Positions 1-14,770 are shown, counted from the first letter of the stretch. The stretch: 64,000 nucleotides of DNA from Larus michahellis (GCF_964199755.1 NC_133900.1:75748727-75812726); one strand, 5' to 3'. The notes: generated by a model not told the origin, from the letters alone. Numbers and translations are program-made.

Positions 1-2149
1 TACGCATTGTGCTTCCTTCTTATGAAACACAACCAACCCTGAATATACTTGGGAATGTACATGCCCTTGTGACTATTTTCAGTCATCCAGAAGCTACGGT
101 GTCTTCTAAAAGCCAAAGCAGAGAAAAGTGCTTCTCATTAGCCCCGAAGCCAGAACTGCTCAAGGTGATGGTGCTGACAGATGCTCTGCTCCCCTTATTC
201 TTTTTTGGAATTTTGGCTTTTCAATTTTAAGACTGATTTAAGTGCAGAATCCTGTCTTTCTTTTTTCTTTTTTTTTTTTTTTCCTTCTTTTTTCCCCCTT
301 TTTTTAATGAGGGAAATGTTATATTATCTCTTTCAGCACTAACACTTCTATTAATCTCACGGAGCAGAAGCCAACTGTCTTATTATCTCCCATTTGCCAT
401 TTGTTACAATGGGAAGAAGCCCACTTAACTGATAGACCACCTAATGAATGAGCAAGGAGGTTATAGGAAGGTAAGCAGTAGTAATAACGACTGGAATGGT
501 AGCAATCAGAAGCCAATAAAACACATCTGATGCTGACCTCAATTAACACCAACACACACTCTCATTTTAGCAGTAATATCAAGTGACTGGTACAACATAG
601 TTAAAGCCCTGCACTCTGTTTTCAAGGGATGCTGGTGACAGTTCTGTTTTCAAAACAAACAATTAGAGGCCACAAATCAGGATACCAAGTTGAAACGTGG
701 TCTCCTGAGGATCTCGCGATCCTGAGCTTGAGCTCTCAGATAAACACAGCGCTGCTACAGAGAGAGTCACGTTGCCTTTCTCATTCCAGATGATAAACAG
801 GTGTAACCTGCGATTTCAGAACCCTGCCAGGAGTGGAGCAAACATCTGCAGCCGGGGTGACACAGACCCTCTTCCAGTTTATAAAGGCAGATAATATAAG
901 ATACTCACTGAGTAGCAGGCTTAACCTTTGAGGTTAGAAAGTTCAAACCAATTTGTTGAGAAAAGCTAAAGGCTTATATTAACAAGTGTCAGGAAGGGTC
1001 CAGGCAAGGAGACGGGCCTGGACTAACAGTGATATGGAAACTCCTACAGTCAAGAACAATATTCACAGCGGGTGACTCAGGCTGAACCTATGTTAGCATT
1101 TTTGTTCCTTTTTGAAGGAATATTTTGGAAACCAATCACCCATTTTCCCCATGAGTGAATGATTTGGTCATGTTGGGGCACTGTTGCAGAGTCTGCAAAC
1201 TGAGGTCCCTTCAGACAACACCGGACAGAAAGGTGAGCTCTAGGAACATAACTGACGCGTTCCAGCCACTAATGGTCATCCAGATGATGAGACCAGACTA
1301 GAAATAATTCAAAGCAACCTCTTCTCCCTACATACAATGTGGTCACTGAGTCCTTGGCATCTAGTGTTTGACTCTACAGAGCTGCATTCATGCTAATGCA
1401 GAGATAGCATTGAGTAGTGACTCCTTTGAGTCAATATATAACCTGGACAGGAACCACAGAGACTTAGAGTCAGCTATCATCTACAGATTGATCCTTTAAC
1501 CTTGCATTATGACATCTATATGTCATCACAGCTAGAACCTTCATTTGCCCACCTACTATTATATAGACTTATTTATTAGAAAACATAAGAGATTACACCC
1601 TTGGGGTAGCCCCCAGAGGAGCTCGTAAGGCTGAGGAGCAACTACTTCTAAATACTTTCTTGGATTTCTGTCATTAAAGGATTAAAGTGACTCTGGTCCC
1701 TCCAGAAGTTGTAGCCACAGTCCACTGAGATGAATGTCAAAAGCAGCTGACTTATCGAAAAGATTCTGCATGGACAATGTCTTCAGCTGTTGCAGGAGGG
1801 TGGATTTTATGAAATACTGAGGGACAATTTCACAACCTCAACTATGTTTAATAGAGATGAGTATTTCAGTGTTACCCATACCACTAAATGAGGTAAAAAC
1901 ATGTAAAAAGCCTTTTGGTTAAAATGTGGAGCCACTACAGGTTCACACAATTGTGAAGCCTTGGCAGTGGGTTCATTCTTAATTTGAAGGAACAGATGAG
2001 ATCAACCTTTGCTTTAGTTTGACTTCTCTAAGGATAAAGAAAGCTATCATCACTCACCTACTGGCACAATGAAAATCCTTTTGTGTATGTTTTTCCAATT
2101 CTAGCATCCTATATGGCAATTTCTTTGTATTGTTACTGCTACTGCAAGT
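1..2149. other. Intergenic, no gene recognised
   Basis: Apart from the poly-T tract I see no coding exon, splice-flanked frame or RNA gene. Reading frames are short and unrecognised. It lies on the 3' side of KDR, the KIT-facing side in other vertebrates. Confidence 0.6.
252..306. repeat. Pyrimidine/poly-T tract
   Basis: A C/T-only run dominated by T, typical intergenic low-complexity DNA. Confidence 0.95.
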
Positions 2150-2930
2150 TACTAGTACCAATGACCAATATAGAGAGAACCTAAATGTTTGCCAAATAAA
2201 AGATGGTCACACCAAGAGACCAGATGGGCTGCATCTGAAGGTGCTGAGACAACTGACTGCTGTCATTGCAAGGTCTATCCTCTTCAAAAAGTCATGGAAA
2301 TTGGGAGAAGCCTCTTCCTAAGGACTGGAGAAAAGCAAATGCTACACACATCTTCAAAAAAGGCCAAAAGGACAATCCAGGGAACTGCAGACTAGTCAGT
2401 CTGACTTTGATCCCTGAGAAAACCTTGAAGCAAGTCATCTTGGAAGGTATTTCCGGGCATATAAGGGAATGAAGGTGATCGGGAACAGTCAGTGCGGATT
2501 TACCAATGGTAAGTCATGTCTGACCAACTTGATTGTCTTCTGTGATAAAATAACTGGATTTGTGGATGAGAGGAGAGCTGTGGATGTCATTTACCTTGAC
2601 TTCAGAGAGGCTTTTGAGACTGCTGGTCACAACATTCTGGTATCTCAAGTTAGGACATTACAGTCTGGATAGGTGGATAACGAGATGGCTAAAAAGTGGT
2701 TTGATAATCAAGTTTAGGAGGTTAATGGGTCATCCTCCGCCGAGAGGCTGGTAATGAGTGGGATACCACAGGGGTCTATCTGGGAACCTCTTGTGTTTAA
2801 CGTCTTTATCAATAACCTGCAGGGGGTGGTGAAGCAGACTTTCATCTGATCTCAGATCTGACCCTGCTTCAGCAGGATGCCGGACTAGAGACCTTCTGCA
2901 GTCCCTTCTCACCTGAGTCACCCCATGATC
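2150..2930 (+). mobile_element. CR1 LINE reverse-transcriptase relic, internally deleted
   Basis: Broken frames match the CR1 ORF2 reverse transcriptase: KSWKLGE, KDWRKANATHIFKKGQK, then VIGNSQCGFTNGKSCLTNLI and VDVIYLDFREAFETAGHN. The Asp of YLDF is present, but the frame is broken by stops and shifts and the later FADD box is missing. The element jumps to a tail-like segment (about 2860-2930, GGACTAGAGACCTTCTGC). It cannot encode an active enzyme. Confidence 0.85.
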
Positions 2931-5900
2931 TCGTGAGAAGACATCAAATGCAGCCTGTGCTGTTCCTTCAGAGGATTTTAGCATTTGAAATGCAGTATGC
3001 ATCAGCATTCTTTGTGCCTCATCACAGTGCCTGCTGCAGGCAGTTTCCTTTTTTATCCATGCCATGGGTTTGTTGATCACAGAAGACCACGATGGGTCAA
3101 GTGGCTCTGTTGCTTACAGACCGCATGCTGAAGCTGTGGTTTAGCTTTCTCTCTGTTCTCACTCGGGCAATGGATTTCCGTGTTCAGCTCTTACTTTATA
3201 TATTCTAGCTGTCAATATGGTTTCAAATCAGCACAAGGTTTTCCACTCAAAGAGTTAAAAAGAAGACAAATATTCCAACACTAATGAGTCAAATACTATA
3301 GCTGAAAAAGGGCTGCGTGTCCTGAAATAGACTGGAGAGGATCAGTGCTGTGACTAGGTTTCCGTGTGAACCTCTGACTTTTATAAATGCCAGAGACTCT
3401 TTCCTTTCAGATCCCAAGTTTACCTTCCTCATCTGGCTTGTTGCTTCCTCTAGCTGCGCTGGGAGGGGACTGCTGTTTTGTAGGGAGAAGCCTGGGTTAT
3501 TGTTGTCTAATTTGCCTCGTTGTTTTTTTCCACAGATACTGTCCCATGGGCTTCAGAAACTGTGAGACCAGTGAAAGGTGATTTTTCTACGCACAGATTG
3601 TGAGATCCTGCAGAGATAGCAACAAGTAAAATCTTGGCTGGATTAAAATCAAAGGTGAAACACTCACGAATTTCAATGAGGACAAAGTTTCACCCAGTTC
3701 CTTTTGCAGGAGGACGTTCCTCAGAGGGAAACGGCTTGTATAAGGGCAAAAATCCAGTAAACTTTAGATAAAACACTGAAGTTTTCCATGAACTCGCTAA
3801 AAAAAGAGGTATTCAATGGTTGTGGCATGTTGTGTATATGGCATTTAACTTTTTGCATAATATCACTCTGATGGTTCTTGCAGACCTCGGGCAGGAAATC
3901 ACTCTAATGTAATCGCATTGTCTGTCCTTCCTTCTTGCCCCTGCGGTGACTTTTTCATCCACTGACCATTTTAATCCATTAGTTTTCCATTTTATTCTTT
4001 TATATACACTCTAGTGCTGGGGAAAGCCTTCAAATGGAGTTTGTGACTTAGTAGGCACTAAGAAATGTGACCACAAGAGCGGGAGCTGCAGCTTTGTCAG
4101 CTTCGCTGGTTCCAGGCTCAGAAGGCAGACGAGGAGCCGTTCCTGCCGAGGGATTTCCCATGCCTGAGAAATGCTCCATCCACCCACAGCCCCCAGCTCA
4201 AACCACAAATTTGGGAGGAAAAGCAAATCTCCTCCGCATTTGCTGGAGGAAAAAACTGAGTCAGCAAATTTGGGGTGGAGGAAAGCAAATTTCGTGCACA
4301 GGTTGACAACGCTCCCAGGAAAGACCACGGAGCTGCAGCAAAACAGATTGTGCCCTGAGTGCATTAAGGAGGTCTGATGGGGCTGCGTCAATGGGGGCTC
4401 GACTCGGTTTCTCTCTCTGCAAACAGACCTCTCTGCTTTCCCCTTTTATTCCAATCTCGGGTAACATTAATATATCCTTTCCCTAGCGAGTTTTATTTTA
4501 TTTAAAAATGCCCTTATCTGGGGAGGGCTGAATTTAGAGAAATCCAGCTGTAACTTGAGTTTTCCCTGCTGCTTTCCTAGCAGAACAGTAAACATTTGTC
4601 CCCAGGGGCGGATTAGCTCCTGCTTTGACAATGCCAATCACAGCCTTACCTGCACCTCCATCTATCCCCAGCAATAGTTAAGGAAAGCTAGAGGAAGAAT
4701 ATACGGCCTTACTCTAAAGATAGAGGGGCGGATGACTGGAACGCTAAGGTGTCAGTGTGCATGTGAAGCAAGGGAGTAAAACAGCAAGAAAAAAACCCTA
4801 TTTGGGTATTTAACACCTAAGGGCTAATCTTCAACTTTTAAGGTAGAGTCTTTTTAAAGGGGGAGCCAAGTAAGTCATTTCTGAAATTTCCCCACCCCAG
4901 ACTTACAGCAATATTTGCCGAGGCAACTTGTTTACAAGCTCATATCATATCTCTTACATGGGAAAAGGCTTACAGTGAGACGGTGGCTTGCTGGAACGGC
5001 ACACGGATAGCGAGGTGTAAGCTGAAAGAGGGAGATGGACTTTCCGGAGCGCAGCTTTATCAGGCTGTCTGCTCGGTTTCTTCAACTTGATGGGAAAGAA
5101 GGCTTGGAAGCAGTCATAGAGGTTAACCGCTGTGTTACAGACCTGTGAAGGTCTCTTGCCCGTATGCATCGCATGTGGCTCGTGCAGTCCCTGGATCCGG
5201 ATCTCTCACCTCGGCGCTGTGCAGGGCCTGACAGAGCTGCAGCAATACTGCCGGGTGCTTGGTGCTCAGCTTCAAATCTGACAGGGCTTTTTTGGTCAAG
5301 CTCATATTCCGGGCAGTTATTTCCCTGCGGAGAAGCTGTGGATGTGGGAGTCCCAGCAGCTCCAGGACTGAGTTCACTGTACCTAGCAACGTATTGTCAC
5401 TGGAGATTTTCCCAAAGACAAAATATCTGAGTATCTCTTAAACGTTAGGCAAGGCAACATGCAAAGACACTGAAGTAAACCATCTTTACATCTTATGGAC
5501 TTTCAGCAGTTGTTTAGCCCTTCCATGGTTTAGTCTCCAGGAGTTTTTTCCTTATCAAACTACTAGCTGCACATGCTTCCCAATGATGCCAACGAAGTTT
5601 CCCTCTCTGCGCATTGCTGAGCATGGTCGGATTCAGCGTTCAGTGAACTTTGGGCTAGAAGCACGGAGTGGTAAGAAAAATGTGATTTGGTTTTTCCTTT
5701 ATTAATTCCCACTTTACATTTACCTTGTGTTTTTCTGTCTTAAAAAAAGAGTAAACAGGTTGACCTCTTTGCCAAGACCGTGTGGAAATACAGGATATAT
5801 ATATTTAGCGCAAGTCAATCTGTTGAGAATGAGTAGGAAACCCATCAGTTCCTGAGGCTGTAGTAGATTTCCTCTGCACAACTTGTCAGCAGCCTGATGG

Positions 5901-6399
5901 AGCTGAGGATATTCTCACCGTGTACTTGCAATGTCAGGAATGCATTGTTTGTTTGCAGCCAAAGGGCCAAGAATCGGGGCCTGAAGTCTCTCACCCAGAG
6001 GCTGCACGGTTCTTGGACAAGCCGCTGACACCGGGGATGGGCTGTGCTGACACGGTGGGGTTGAAGCATCATTGCAACCACACCGATGGCTGCAGCCACT
6101 CACATGAGCCACGGTGTCTGATCCACTGCCCCTTCCTTCTCTCTTTGGAGACACGCTCATTTTCCAAGGGCTCGGGACCACTTAGATCTATTTTAGCAGA
6201 ATTGCCTTCACGAACTAGCACAGGGCTCAGTGCAGAGCAGTTTAAGCGTGGCTTGAAAAATGCACACCTGGGATCTTTTACATGCAGCCTGGAAACTGTA
6301 ACTCTTGCAGAGAATGACTGTCTCAAGCCAATGTTTTAGTTAAGTGTAAGAGCTTACAAATTGTCTTACAAAAGCTTCAGGGCAGGTCATACCACAGTA
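2931..6399. other. Intergenic, no gene recognised
   Basis: Short overlapping frames occur on both strands, but none has a recognisable domain or consistent splice sites. A locally GC-richer patch spans about 4060-4390. Nothing further can be supported. Confidence 0.55.
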
Positions 6400-6850
6400 G
6401 AATCATAGAATCATAGAATGTGTTGGGTTGGAAGGGACCTCTAAAGGCCATCTAGTCCAACCCCCCTGCAGTCAGCAGGGACATCTTCAACTAGATCAGG
6501 TTGCTCAGAGTCTCATCAAGCCTGGCCTTGAATGTCTCCATGTCTCCTCCACCACCTCTCTGGGCAGCCTGTGCCAGTGTCTCACCACCCTCAGTGTAAA
6601 GAACTTCTTCCCAATGTCTAATCTAAACCTGCCCTGCTCTAGTTTAAAACCATTGCCCCTCGTCCTATCGCTACATGCCCTTGCAAACAGCCCCTCCCCA
6701 GCTTTCCTGTAGCCCCTTCAGGTACTGGAAGGGGCTCTAAGGTCTCCCTGGAGTCTTCTCTTTTCCAGGCTGAACAACCCCAACTCTCTCAGCCTGTCTT
6801 CATAGGAGAGGTGCTCCAGCATACCAAAGCACCCTTCTAGGGGCTTGATC
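6400..6850 (-). mobile_element. CR1 LINE 3' end (minus orientation)
   Basis: Starts with the doubled octamer AATCATAGAATCATAGAATG followed by GGTTGGAAGGGACCT, the reverse complement of a CR1 tail. About 450 bp retained, 5' truncated. Apparent reading frames within it are CR1 sequence, not host genes. Confidence 0.95.
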
Positions 6851-9800
6851 AGTCAAGAGAGGAAGCCTGAGGAAGAGAAAAAGAGCAGGATAAGAACATA
6901 GAAAACTTCTCCCAAATATCCCATCTCAGTTTCCCACGATTTGCAGCTCAGAGATTTCTTGAGGTTGTGATGGCATCTTTATATTTAGGACCTCCGGATG
7001 CTTTCTTCTTCTCGTAATTTGCTCCACCGTTTTCTGAACTGATGTAAATATGAGCAACCTGTGGAAAAGAATTTCACAGGTTCAGTGGGCACAGAGAAAA
7101 CCCATGTTCTTGTGTTTGTTTTGAACTTGTCCCCTGTCGCTCTCAGGTGATGCTCACCAGTTCCTGTGCTGGAGGAGACAGAAAACAGCTTTTTCCTACA
7201 AATCTTAGCCTTCTGTGAGATGCGTACAACTCATGTGAGGAGCTAGCGAGGTATTATCATTCTTCTCTGCAACACAAATAAAAGAAATGAGGAGAACTGT
7301 TTTGTTGAGGACTTTAAGTATCTGCAGGAATATCTCCAAGTTTACTTGAAATCCTCTCAGCTAGGGAGAAGGATAAACCCGTATATGCTTGACAGGGAAA
7401 GATGCCCTTCTTGACATTACGAAAAATGCTCCAGAGGGAGGAGTGTGTCGCTCTCCCCCTTCGATGCTGTGCTGGTACCTGCTTACAGCTGCGCAGACAG
7501 ACCGTGCTGCCGCTGGAAAAGGCCGCAACGGCTTTATCGTCACAAGCGGTGTTAGCCGGAGGAAGGAACGAAGCTATCCCTCTCCACCACTGCCAGCACC
7601 CACCGCTTTCCCTCCTGCCATGTCCCTTTGCAGCTGTGGGGCTCGGCAAACCGCGCCCTGGGACTTATTTGAGTTGAGAGTAACCTGAGAAAACCAAAGA
7701 AAAAAAAAACCCAACAATTTGTTTTCAATCAGCTCTGTCTTTTGGCTGGATTCACTCTGTGGTCAGGCAGCTGCTTTGCCAGCACAAAACCCCATGGGGT
7801 AAGGGTTAAGCCTGAGGAAAGTTAAGGCAGATTCTCCTGGTGATTTTGCCACTTTATGTCTGAGTAAGTGTCAAAGAAACACCGGGCTGAGCTGCACGGA
7901 AAATATAGGTACTGCAAGTATAGCTCATGAAACAAAAGCTGCCTGAGATGCACCTTGGGGTTTTTACACAAAAGAAAGCCACGATATTTAAGCTCTGGTC
8001 AACTGTCATATGCCGAGACCTAAGGAAAAACATTATATAATGAAAAATAAAAAGCATTTCATCAATTCAGGGGAGAAATCTGTCACAGGCACTTCTGCAG
8101 CAGACAGTTCTCCACCTTACATCACCTTAGATCAGTGAATGTTTGCAATGGGTGACAAACCGCTGCACCATTATGACACGGTGATTTCAATAAACCTATT
8201 TATAAGAATATGCCAATTTGCTTGAAAGCTGTGTAGTGGTCAGGAATTTTAACGAAGTCTAGGAGTCAGAATGGGGGGAAGATGTTTAAACGTACAGCAA
8301 TGATTTTCTGTAGTCTAGTCATAAAACTGTCACTTGAATGCAAAGATACCAGACTGAGGACAGATTTTGCAACCCTCTCTGCCACGTCTAAGGCGTCTAC
8401 CTCATCATGCAAAGCCCAATTCCAGCAGAATTATAAAGATTCCTCCTTAAATTGACTTCAAAGCTGGTCCCATAACAGACTCAACAACTGTATGGCCATT
8501 AAGGGACTCTACATTATACAATATTGATTTCTCTAATATCCATATAATTATACTGAGATGCAAATTGCTAATAAAACTTAATAATCCTCCTGAAAAATTA
8601 GTGACATTAGCCCGAAAGCAGGCTTGAAATGCCTAAAGCCATTGTTTTGATAGCATTACCAAGCCATACGTTAATAATTGTATCGCTTTAGCTGCGTGCT
8701 CCCTGCTGTTTTAGTACTTGACTAAACTGTAATGTTAAATAGTTGTTGTTTCCAGCTTAAGAAGTTTATCAGACAATATAAAGATGTCTTTGTGATTGTA
8801 ATTTAAAACCACACATAAGTGCATCCAAAAAGTTCCACTTGCGGAGTTATCTCCTAAGGGCTGCGTTTATGGGTATTACCCAGAGTTTAAAGAGAGTTTT
8901 TATACCCCCGAGTCTTAACTCGGTAAGTAACTGATAAGATAGGCCCTGCTTTCACTCTGTTCTGCTCGTTTGGGGTGGTAAATGGTGCCCCTGTTTGCCG
9001 TCCTTGAGCCATCCGTGCTTTCTGCATCTTATCCCTCCCCGCAGCCAGCCGGGAGCCAGCCCAAACAGCCTGGGAACGGGGCGCGCACAGGAGACAAGTC
9101 CAGCCCAACCCTCAGAAACATTTCGCCGGCCAAAAATAGCGAGGCCGAGAAGATGCCAGCAGTGTCGGATCTTGACATGGACCCACATTTGCCCGTGCTG
9201 CGGTACATCCGTCACGCGAATGGGTTGACAGTATGCCGTCCTATGTTGACCGTCCCACGCCCTCCTTCCTCCCGACGGAAGCCGGGTATCTCGCGGAGAC
9301 CTGCTTGGGAACCACGCCAAGCAGTTGTCACCTTCTCACCAAGGGGCCCTATTTACAGGTTTGGGGAGATGCAAACAGATTTTACTGCGGGCTAGGAATA
9401 TTCCGTCTTGAAAGGGAATGACCGAGGGGATAGCTGTCCCTAAAATCCTAAATAACATGGAGAAAATGAGTAGGAAATCCTTGGTCAGTGTACTGGAAAA
9501 CAGCTGGGGCCACCAAGTGAAAATCTGCATGCAAGAAGTCCTTGCTGTGGGATGTCGCAGACGCTGAGGGTTTTACATGGGTTCAAAAAGCAAGTGGAAA
9601 ATCCATCAAAGGATATGAAACATAAGGGCCTGTTGCTGGTTCAAATTCCTTACCCACCTGATCAGCTTTTAAGACGTAGGCTGGACGTGGTGAACAGAGT
9701 AATAACCAGTGCACCGTGCAAGTCTGCAAGTGAAGCCCTAGAAAATATTAGGGATAAAGGGGCCCTGTTACTGCATGAAAGGTGCAGGAACTGCACGCAC

Positions 9801-12800
9801 TGCAAAGCAGCCTCCCGATGACCATCAGTAAGCAGCGATGCTCTTCCAGTCCTACGGTGCAACCTGATGGTCTCCAGCGAGCAAAACCCCTTTGCTCTCC
9901 CTGGGTTCCCGGTGCTAAAGTCCGGCTCTCCGGTATAATGACTTGTGCATATGTGAAAAGGACGTAAACAATTATTAAAACTTCCTTTCAGCCTTTTGCT
10001 CCTCTCCCATGCTTCCACGCCAATGCAGCAGTGCCGAGTCCAGGCAGAGTGTCAGGCCCAAACCCAAGGCCACTGCTGCGGGTGAACCGGAGTCCACAGA
10101 GCCGGGGTCTGGTACACGGGGAACGAGGGGTGGAAAACAAACTGCAACCTCCAGCCTCAACCGAGTCTGGAAAGAGATTGTGGGAACGACATTCTGAAAC
10201 CAAGGAAATCAAACATCACGGATAATCTTTGCCACCAAGGTGCATGACACGGGTATAATCATGGGTTAGGGCAGCCATAAATGGAAAAAACTCCAGAAGC
10301 CAAACACAACTTCCATCCCTGTGGTCATTCCTAGATGTGGATGCAGCTGAAGCTGTGACTGTGGCACATACAGAGGTGTCCCCTGCTTGGTGCCAGCAGC
10401 CGGGGCTTTGCTGTGTGCCCCAATATGGATGGGCGATGCTGTGGCAAGCAGAAGCCCAGGCTGCAGAAGCCTCGCCAATACTGCTGCGTGGCCTGGCAGG
10501 ATGAAAACTCCCTTGTGTCTATCTATCTACAGCGCGATGCAGTCACACCTCTGACCGTAGCGCGAAAACAGACCGAGAGATATAAAACTAAAAGTAGCTA
10601 CATTTCCACCATTGAAACACATTGAAAACAAATACATTCTGCCAACAAAACCATTGCTGGTCGTGCCACTTAGCACGACTATAGCGAAAGAGAGAGCAGT
10701 GTGGAGTCGGTGGGATGCTGAACAGCTTCAGCTCCCCCTGGAAAACCCAATTAAATCTCAGTTCATATATTCCACCTTTTAAGAAAGTAATTTTTGACCA
10801 AGACTCAGGAAACCACATTGCGCTGCCATTTTTCCTGGCAGCAGAGATTGTGTCTGATGCTGGAGCTGGGCCTGGAAACTGCATTCTTTTATTTTTCCCC
10901 CCAAACTTACAGAGCAGCCATCATTCACCATAACATGTCATCCTAACAAGCTGCAAGGCAGAGATACTTCACATTGGAACAAACTGGTGGCAGTCAGGGA
11001 GTAACATCTAGGTAACCAGAACACCCTTCATCATGAACCTGATACGTTTAACAGCTAATTAAATCTGTGTAGGGATTAGGCTTTACATTGTATAGTTTTA
11101 TGGCAACAAAACCTGAGCTTCCTAAGATTACATTGACCAGCTCCTTATCTCTGATGCTGAGATGTTTATCAGTACCATATGGTACGAGCTCCTGCTATGT
11201 TTCCCAATGACCTTCTGGGACTTAATCAGCCCGAGTGTCAGGGGTTGAGGAGCTGAGGACATATATTATGACACAGAATGCGACGCTCAGCCAGGCAGAA
11301 TGAAAATCCAGGGCTGAAGTCCAAAGAAAAGGTCTTTGTTGGTTAACTTCTGTCCCTAATAAATTTGTCAATTAGGAAGAACAAACGTTAACTTTGTTTT
11401 CCTTGCCCTTGCTGTTGCTTTGCGAGGTCCCATACTGCGAGGTAACACAGGGTGTGTGCTCAAGTATCAGCAATGAGGGGAAACCTCAGATGATTCACGG
11501 TTTGGGAATGTTTCACATAAAAATAGCAAATTCCGGCTTTATATCTGGAGGCTATCCATGCTACCCAACTATGTTTTCCAGCCTTAGAACCATCAGAAAG
11601 GGATGTAATTAGCAGGAGATTTTTGTCCCCAGTTTCAGCAGCTCTGTGATTGTAGTCTTTTTTAGTCACGCACTGCTTTTAGAATTAACAAGCAGTCTGT
11701 CCCAAAAGTCCCCAGGCATGGTGCTTGGGGATGATCGCATCAGAAGAAGACATGGAGGATCATCATTGTGTGAAATGCAGTTGCTTGTGATTGGAGATGC
11801 GTTAATAAGAAAAGCTTAGGCAAGGACTGGATTTGCGAAGACATTCCCATGCAAAGAATGAGATAAATTTTACAGTGTTTTTTGCAGGAAGAAGGACGCA
11901 GCTACCACGTTTGAATGCCCCTGTGTTCTTCAGATGGGCTGTGTTTACATTGATAAGAGCAAACATGAGCCATCCTCAAGCCCCAAAACTGCCTATTTCA
12001 GGCACGGCTCTGCTGGATTCCCCAAATCGAAACCTGCCGGCAATTGCAGTTCCTTCTGGCAGTTCTGAACCAGAGGAGTCAACCCCATCACTGCTCCTCC
12101 CCACCCCTACCCAGCTGCTCACAGCGATGTGTTTGGATCCCTGATCTCACCAGTGCCCCTTCCGTTTGCAGCTCATTGGGCTCAAATCCAGGCTGGAATC
12201 TCCCATGCATTTCATGGATAAGGATGCTGATCCAAATGCTGATTCTTTGCTGCATGGAAATCTGTGCACTATACGTCTGTCGTTTCACTGAAAATACCCT
12301 TTTTGGAATTTAAAACCGCTACCAAGACAGATGTGGCCTGACTGGGGTTTAGCTGAACGTGCTGTATCCAGAATACAACAAGAAGTCCAGGTGTTGTAAA
12401 GGATGTAATGGCCATGGTCTAAGAAAAGAATTGTGTTGCTGGATGCCAAATATATGAACACATTTATAGAAACATTGCTAAAACTGAATATATGTAATTA
12501 TTTTTTTTTTAAAAAAGAAGCTAATTTCCTTTCCTAAAGCAGGTGTGTGCTAGTTCCCACATTTTCCAGGCATCTTTAAAATGATTTGGACCCACATGAG
12601 AGTTTCACTGGCTGACAAGAGTTATAAATGAGAACCCATTAGCTGAAAGGGCTATATTACAACTTCATGAGCCTGCATTGTGGCGGACGACTGGTTTAGA
12701 GGTACTACAAGCACACAGGGACACATCTGACTGTGTATGTGGCACACATCGTGTGTTACACCAAGCTGGAGAGGAAACAGAACTACAAAATTTAGACGCC

Positions 12801-14119
12801 TAAATCGAACATCCCAAACCTCGGGGAGCTCCATATCTAGGGCAGATGGACATCACCGACAGATCTCCAGCTCCAGCTCTGTGCCAGGACTCTCCAACGT
12901 GTGGCTCAACCCATCAGGATTCTGACAGCGTCCGTATTTTATGTCCATTGTACAATAATACATAGAAGAATACTTTCATTAAGGATATTGAAGAATATTG
13001 GGGAGGGAGGATGTTAAAGAATGTAGCATTGTCTGTTGAGCATACTCTACTGGCTAGACTCTTGCCTGGGAAGCAAGATAAATGTCAAATATATACAGGA
13101 AAATACAAGCCCTTACAGCAGATCTAGGAAGCCTCACCTTTATTTTCCTACCTGACCTCCCAGCTCCTGCATTCCTGACTGTAAAAAGCTTTAGATTCAG
13201 AGGGAGGAATGGAGAAACCTTTGAAGCTTGACATCCCATAGCCTTGTAGCTGGGGCATGCACGCAGTGTATAGGAGTTGTTAGTCTCATGGTCAGCCTGA
13301 GAAGAGTTTAGCAGTCAGATCTCCCACTTCCTAGACAAGTGCTCTCACTACGGAGTAGCCTACAAAGGTCTCATTTCAAACTGCAAGTTTGAAATTAAAT
13401 CAAGTTTGTGGTTTAACTTCCCATGCACAAGCTATTACGATGCTTTGAATCCTGATACCCCAACAGTGGCCACCCTGGCACGGAGAATGAAAGTGTACAC
13501 AGGGCAGAAGAGAAGGCCAAAAAGTGGACAACGGGGTGAAAAGGTGGGATCTTTAAGTACAGATTTAAAATAAAGGAAGATGCTGTTACACAAGAGCGGG
13601 GACAACATTTCAGCTATACGACATGAGACTGAAGAAACACAAGTGGGAAAAGATGAATAAGGCTTGAAGGGGAAATGCTACTCCCCAGGCAAAAGCCACA
13701 ATACAATTAGATCAACCGTTCCCTAACGGAACATAATAAACTCTTTCAGAGCAGATTCAGTTCTGTACATGCAGTCTATTCCTCTGACCGTTTCTCTAAA
13801 AGGCACTTATTGCCCACTGCTAAAAAGCACTGAAGTTTCTTTACTATAGGTACCCACAGACCCGTACAGTGGTATAAATTACTAGATTCATTAATTGGCA
13901 CTTGAAATAAGTAGAACTTGACAAACTTCCCTGTCAATAGACAGGATATAAGAAAATACACGCAAGGAAAGCAAAGAGATCTACTCATAGCCCCCACCTC
14001 TAAATCTCCAGTCCCCTTTAATAAAGTGAAAATTTTTAGCTAATAAACATTTTGTGACCCTTGTAATGCTACAGAACCCCAATACAAAATGTGAACAGTA
14101 CAATATCCATTATATAATA
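6851..14119. other. Intergenic downstream of KDR, no gene recognised
   Basis: About 7.3 kb with only short unrecognised frames. GC-richer patches near 7500-7650 and 9000-9340 give overlapping frames on both strands, a sign of composition rather than coding. Distal KDR regulatory DNA could be here but is not visible by eye. Confidence 0.55.
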
Positions 14120-14146
14120 TATATATTTATATTTTAATATATTACA

Positions 14147-14152
14147 TTTATT
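14147..14152 (-). terminator. Candidate KDR poly(A) signal AATAAA
   Basis: It reads AATAAA on the minus strand, about 1.4 kb past the KDR stop. A T/GT-rich stretch follows at roughly 14070-14110 on the minus strand, as expected downstream of a cleavage site. No transcript data are available here. Confidence 0.45.
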
Positions 14153-14770
14153 TCTACATAAAGAGGCTATAAATACTGTATACGCCTTATATTCATGGTT
14201 CCCAGCATTTGACATTATAGTAAATACAAACAAAATAAAACCCATTATAAAAATACAAAAAAGGACTCAGTAGAAATAGCTTTACATTTTAAAACCTTGT
14301 AGCCTGCACGGTGTCTATCATTAGAGCTCTGGGACTACAAGAGCACAGGTAAGAAGTTGTCCGACAATCAGTCACAATCTCACCATGCGGAGAAGATCAG
14401 AGCTGCCATGAAACCAGTCACGGATTCCCAAGACTACATAAACCAAGACCTCTGCCGGTGCAAACAGACTTGGAGTTTGCAAAGCGAAGGAGTCAGACCT
14501 ACATCAGAGGGTTGGGGGGATGAGATGAGAAGGTAGGGTGCCCTTAGGATACCCCATCAGGACCAGAGGGCTCACTACGGTCCTAAGGTAGATTATATTG
14601 CCTTTTCTACCTGTAGTAAAGGCTACCCCAGTGGTGATTCAAAGCCCGGAGGCTTTTTCTGCAGCCGTTTCAGGCTAGCTCAGAAGCAGGGAGGTGCTTG
14701 GCATGGGACAAGGGTGCCAGGGAGGACGGGGGGCAGAGCCACCCCGAGACCACCCCCTGAGGGGATGCAT

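Noticed and set aside
6428..6712. 94-codon frame
   Set aside because: Antisense translation of the CR1 tail at 6.4-6.85 kb.
1..14000. Possible KIT exons on the downstream side of KDR
   Set aside because: KIT is the expected neighbour in this direction, but no kinase or Ig-like frame is present in this part of the window.
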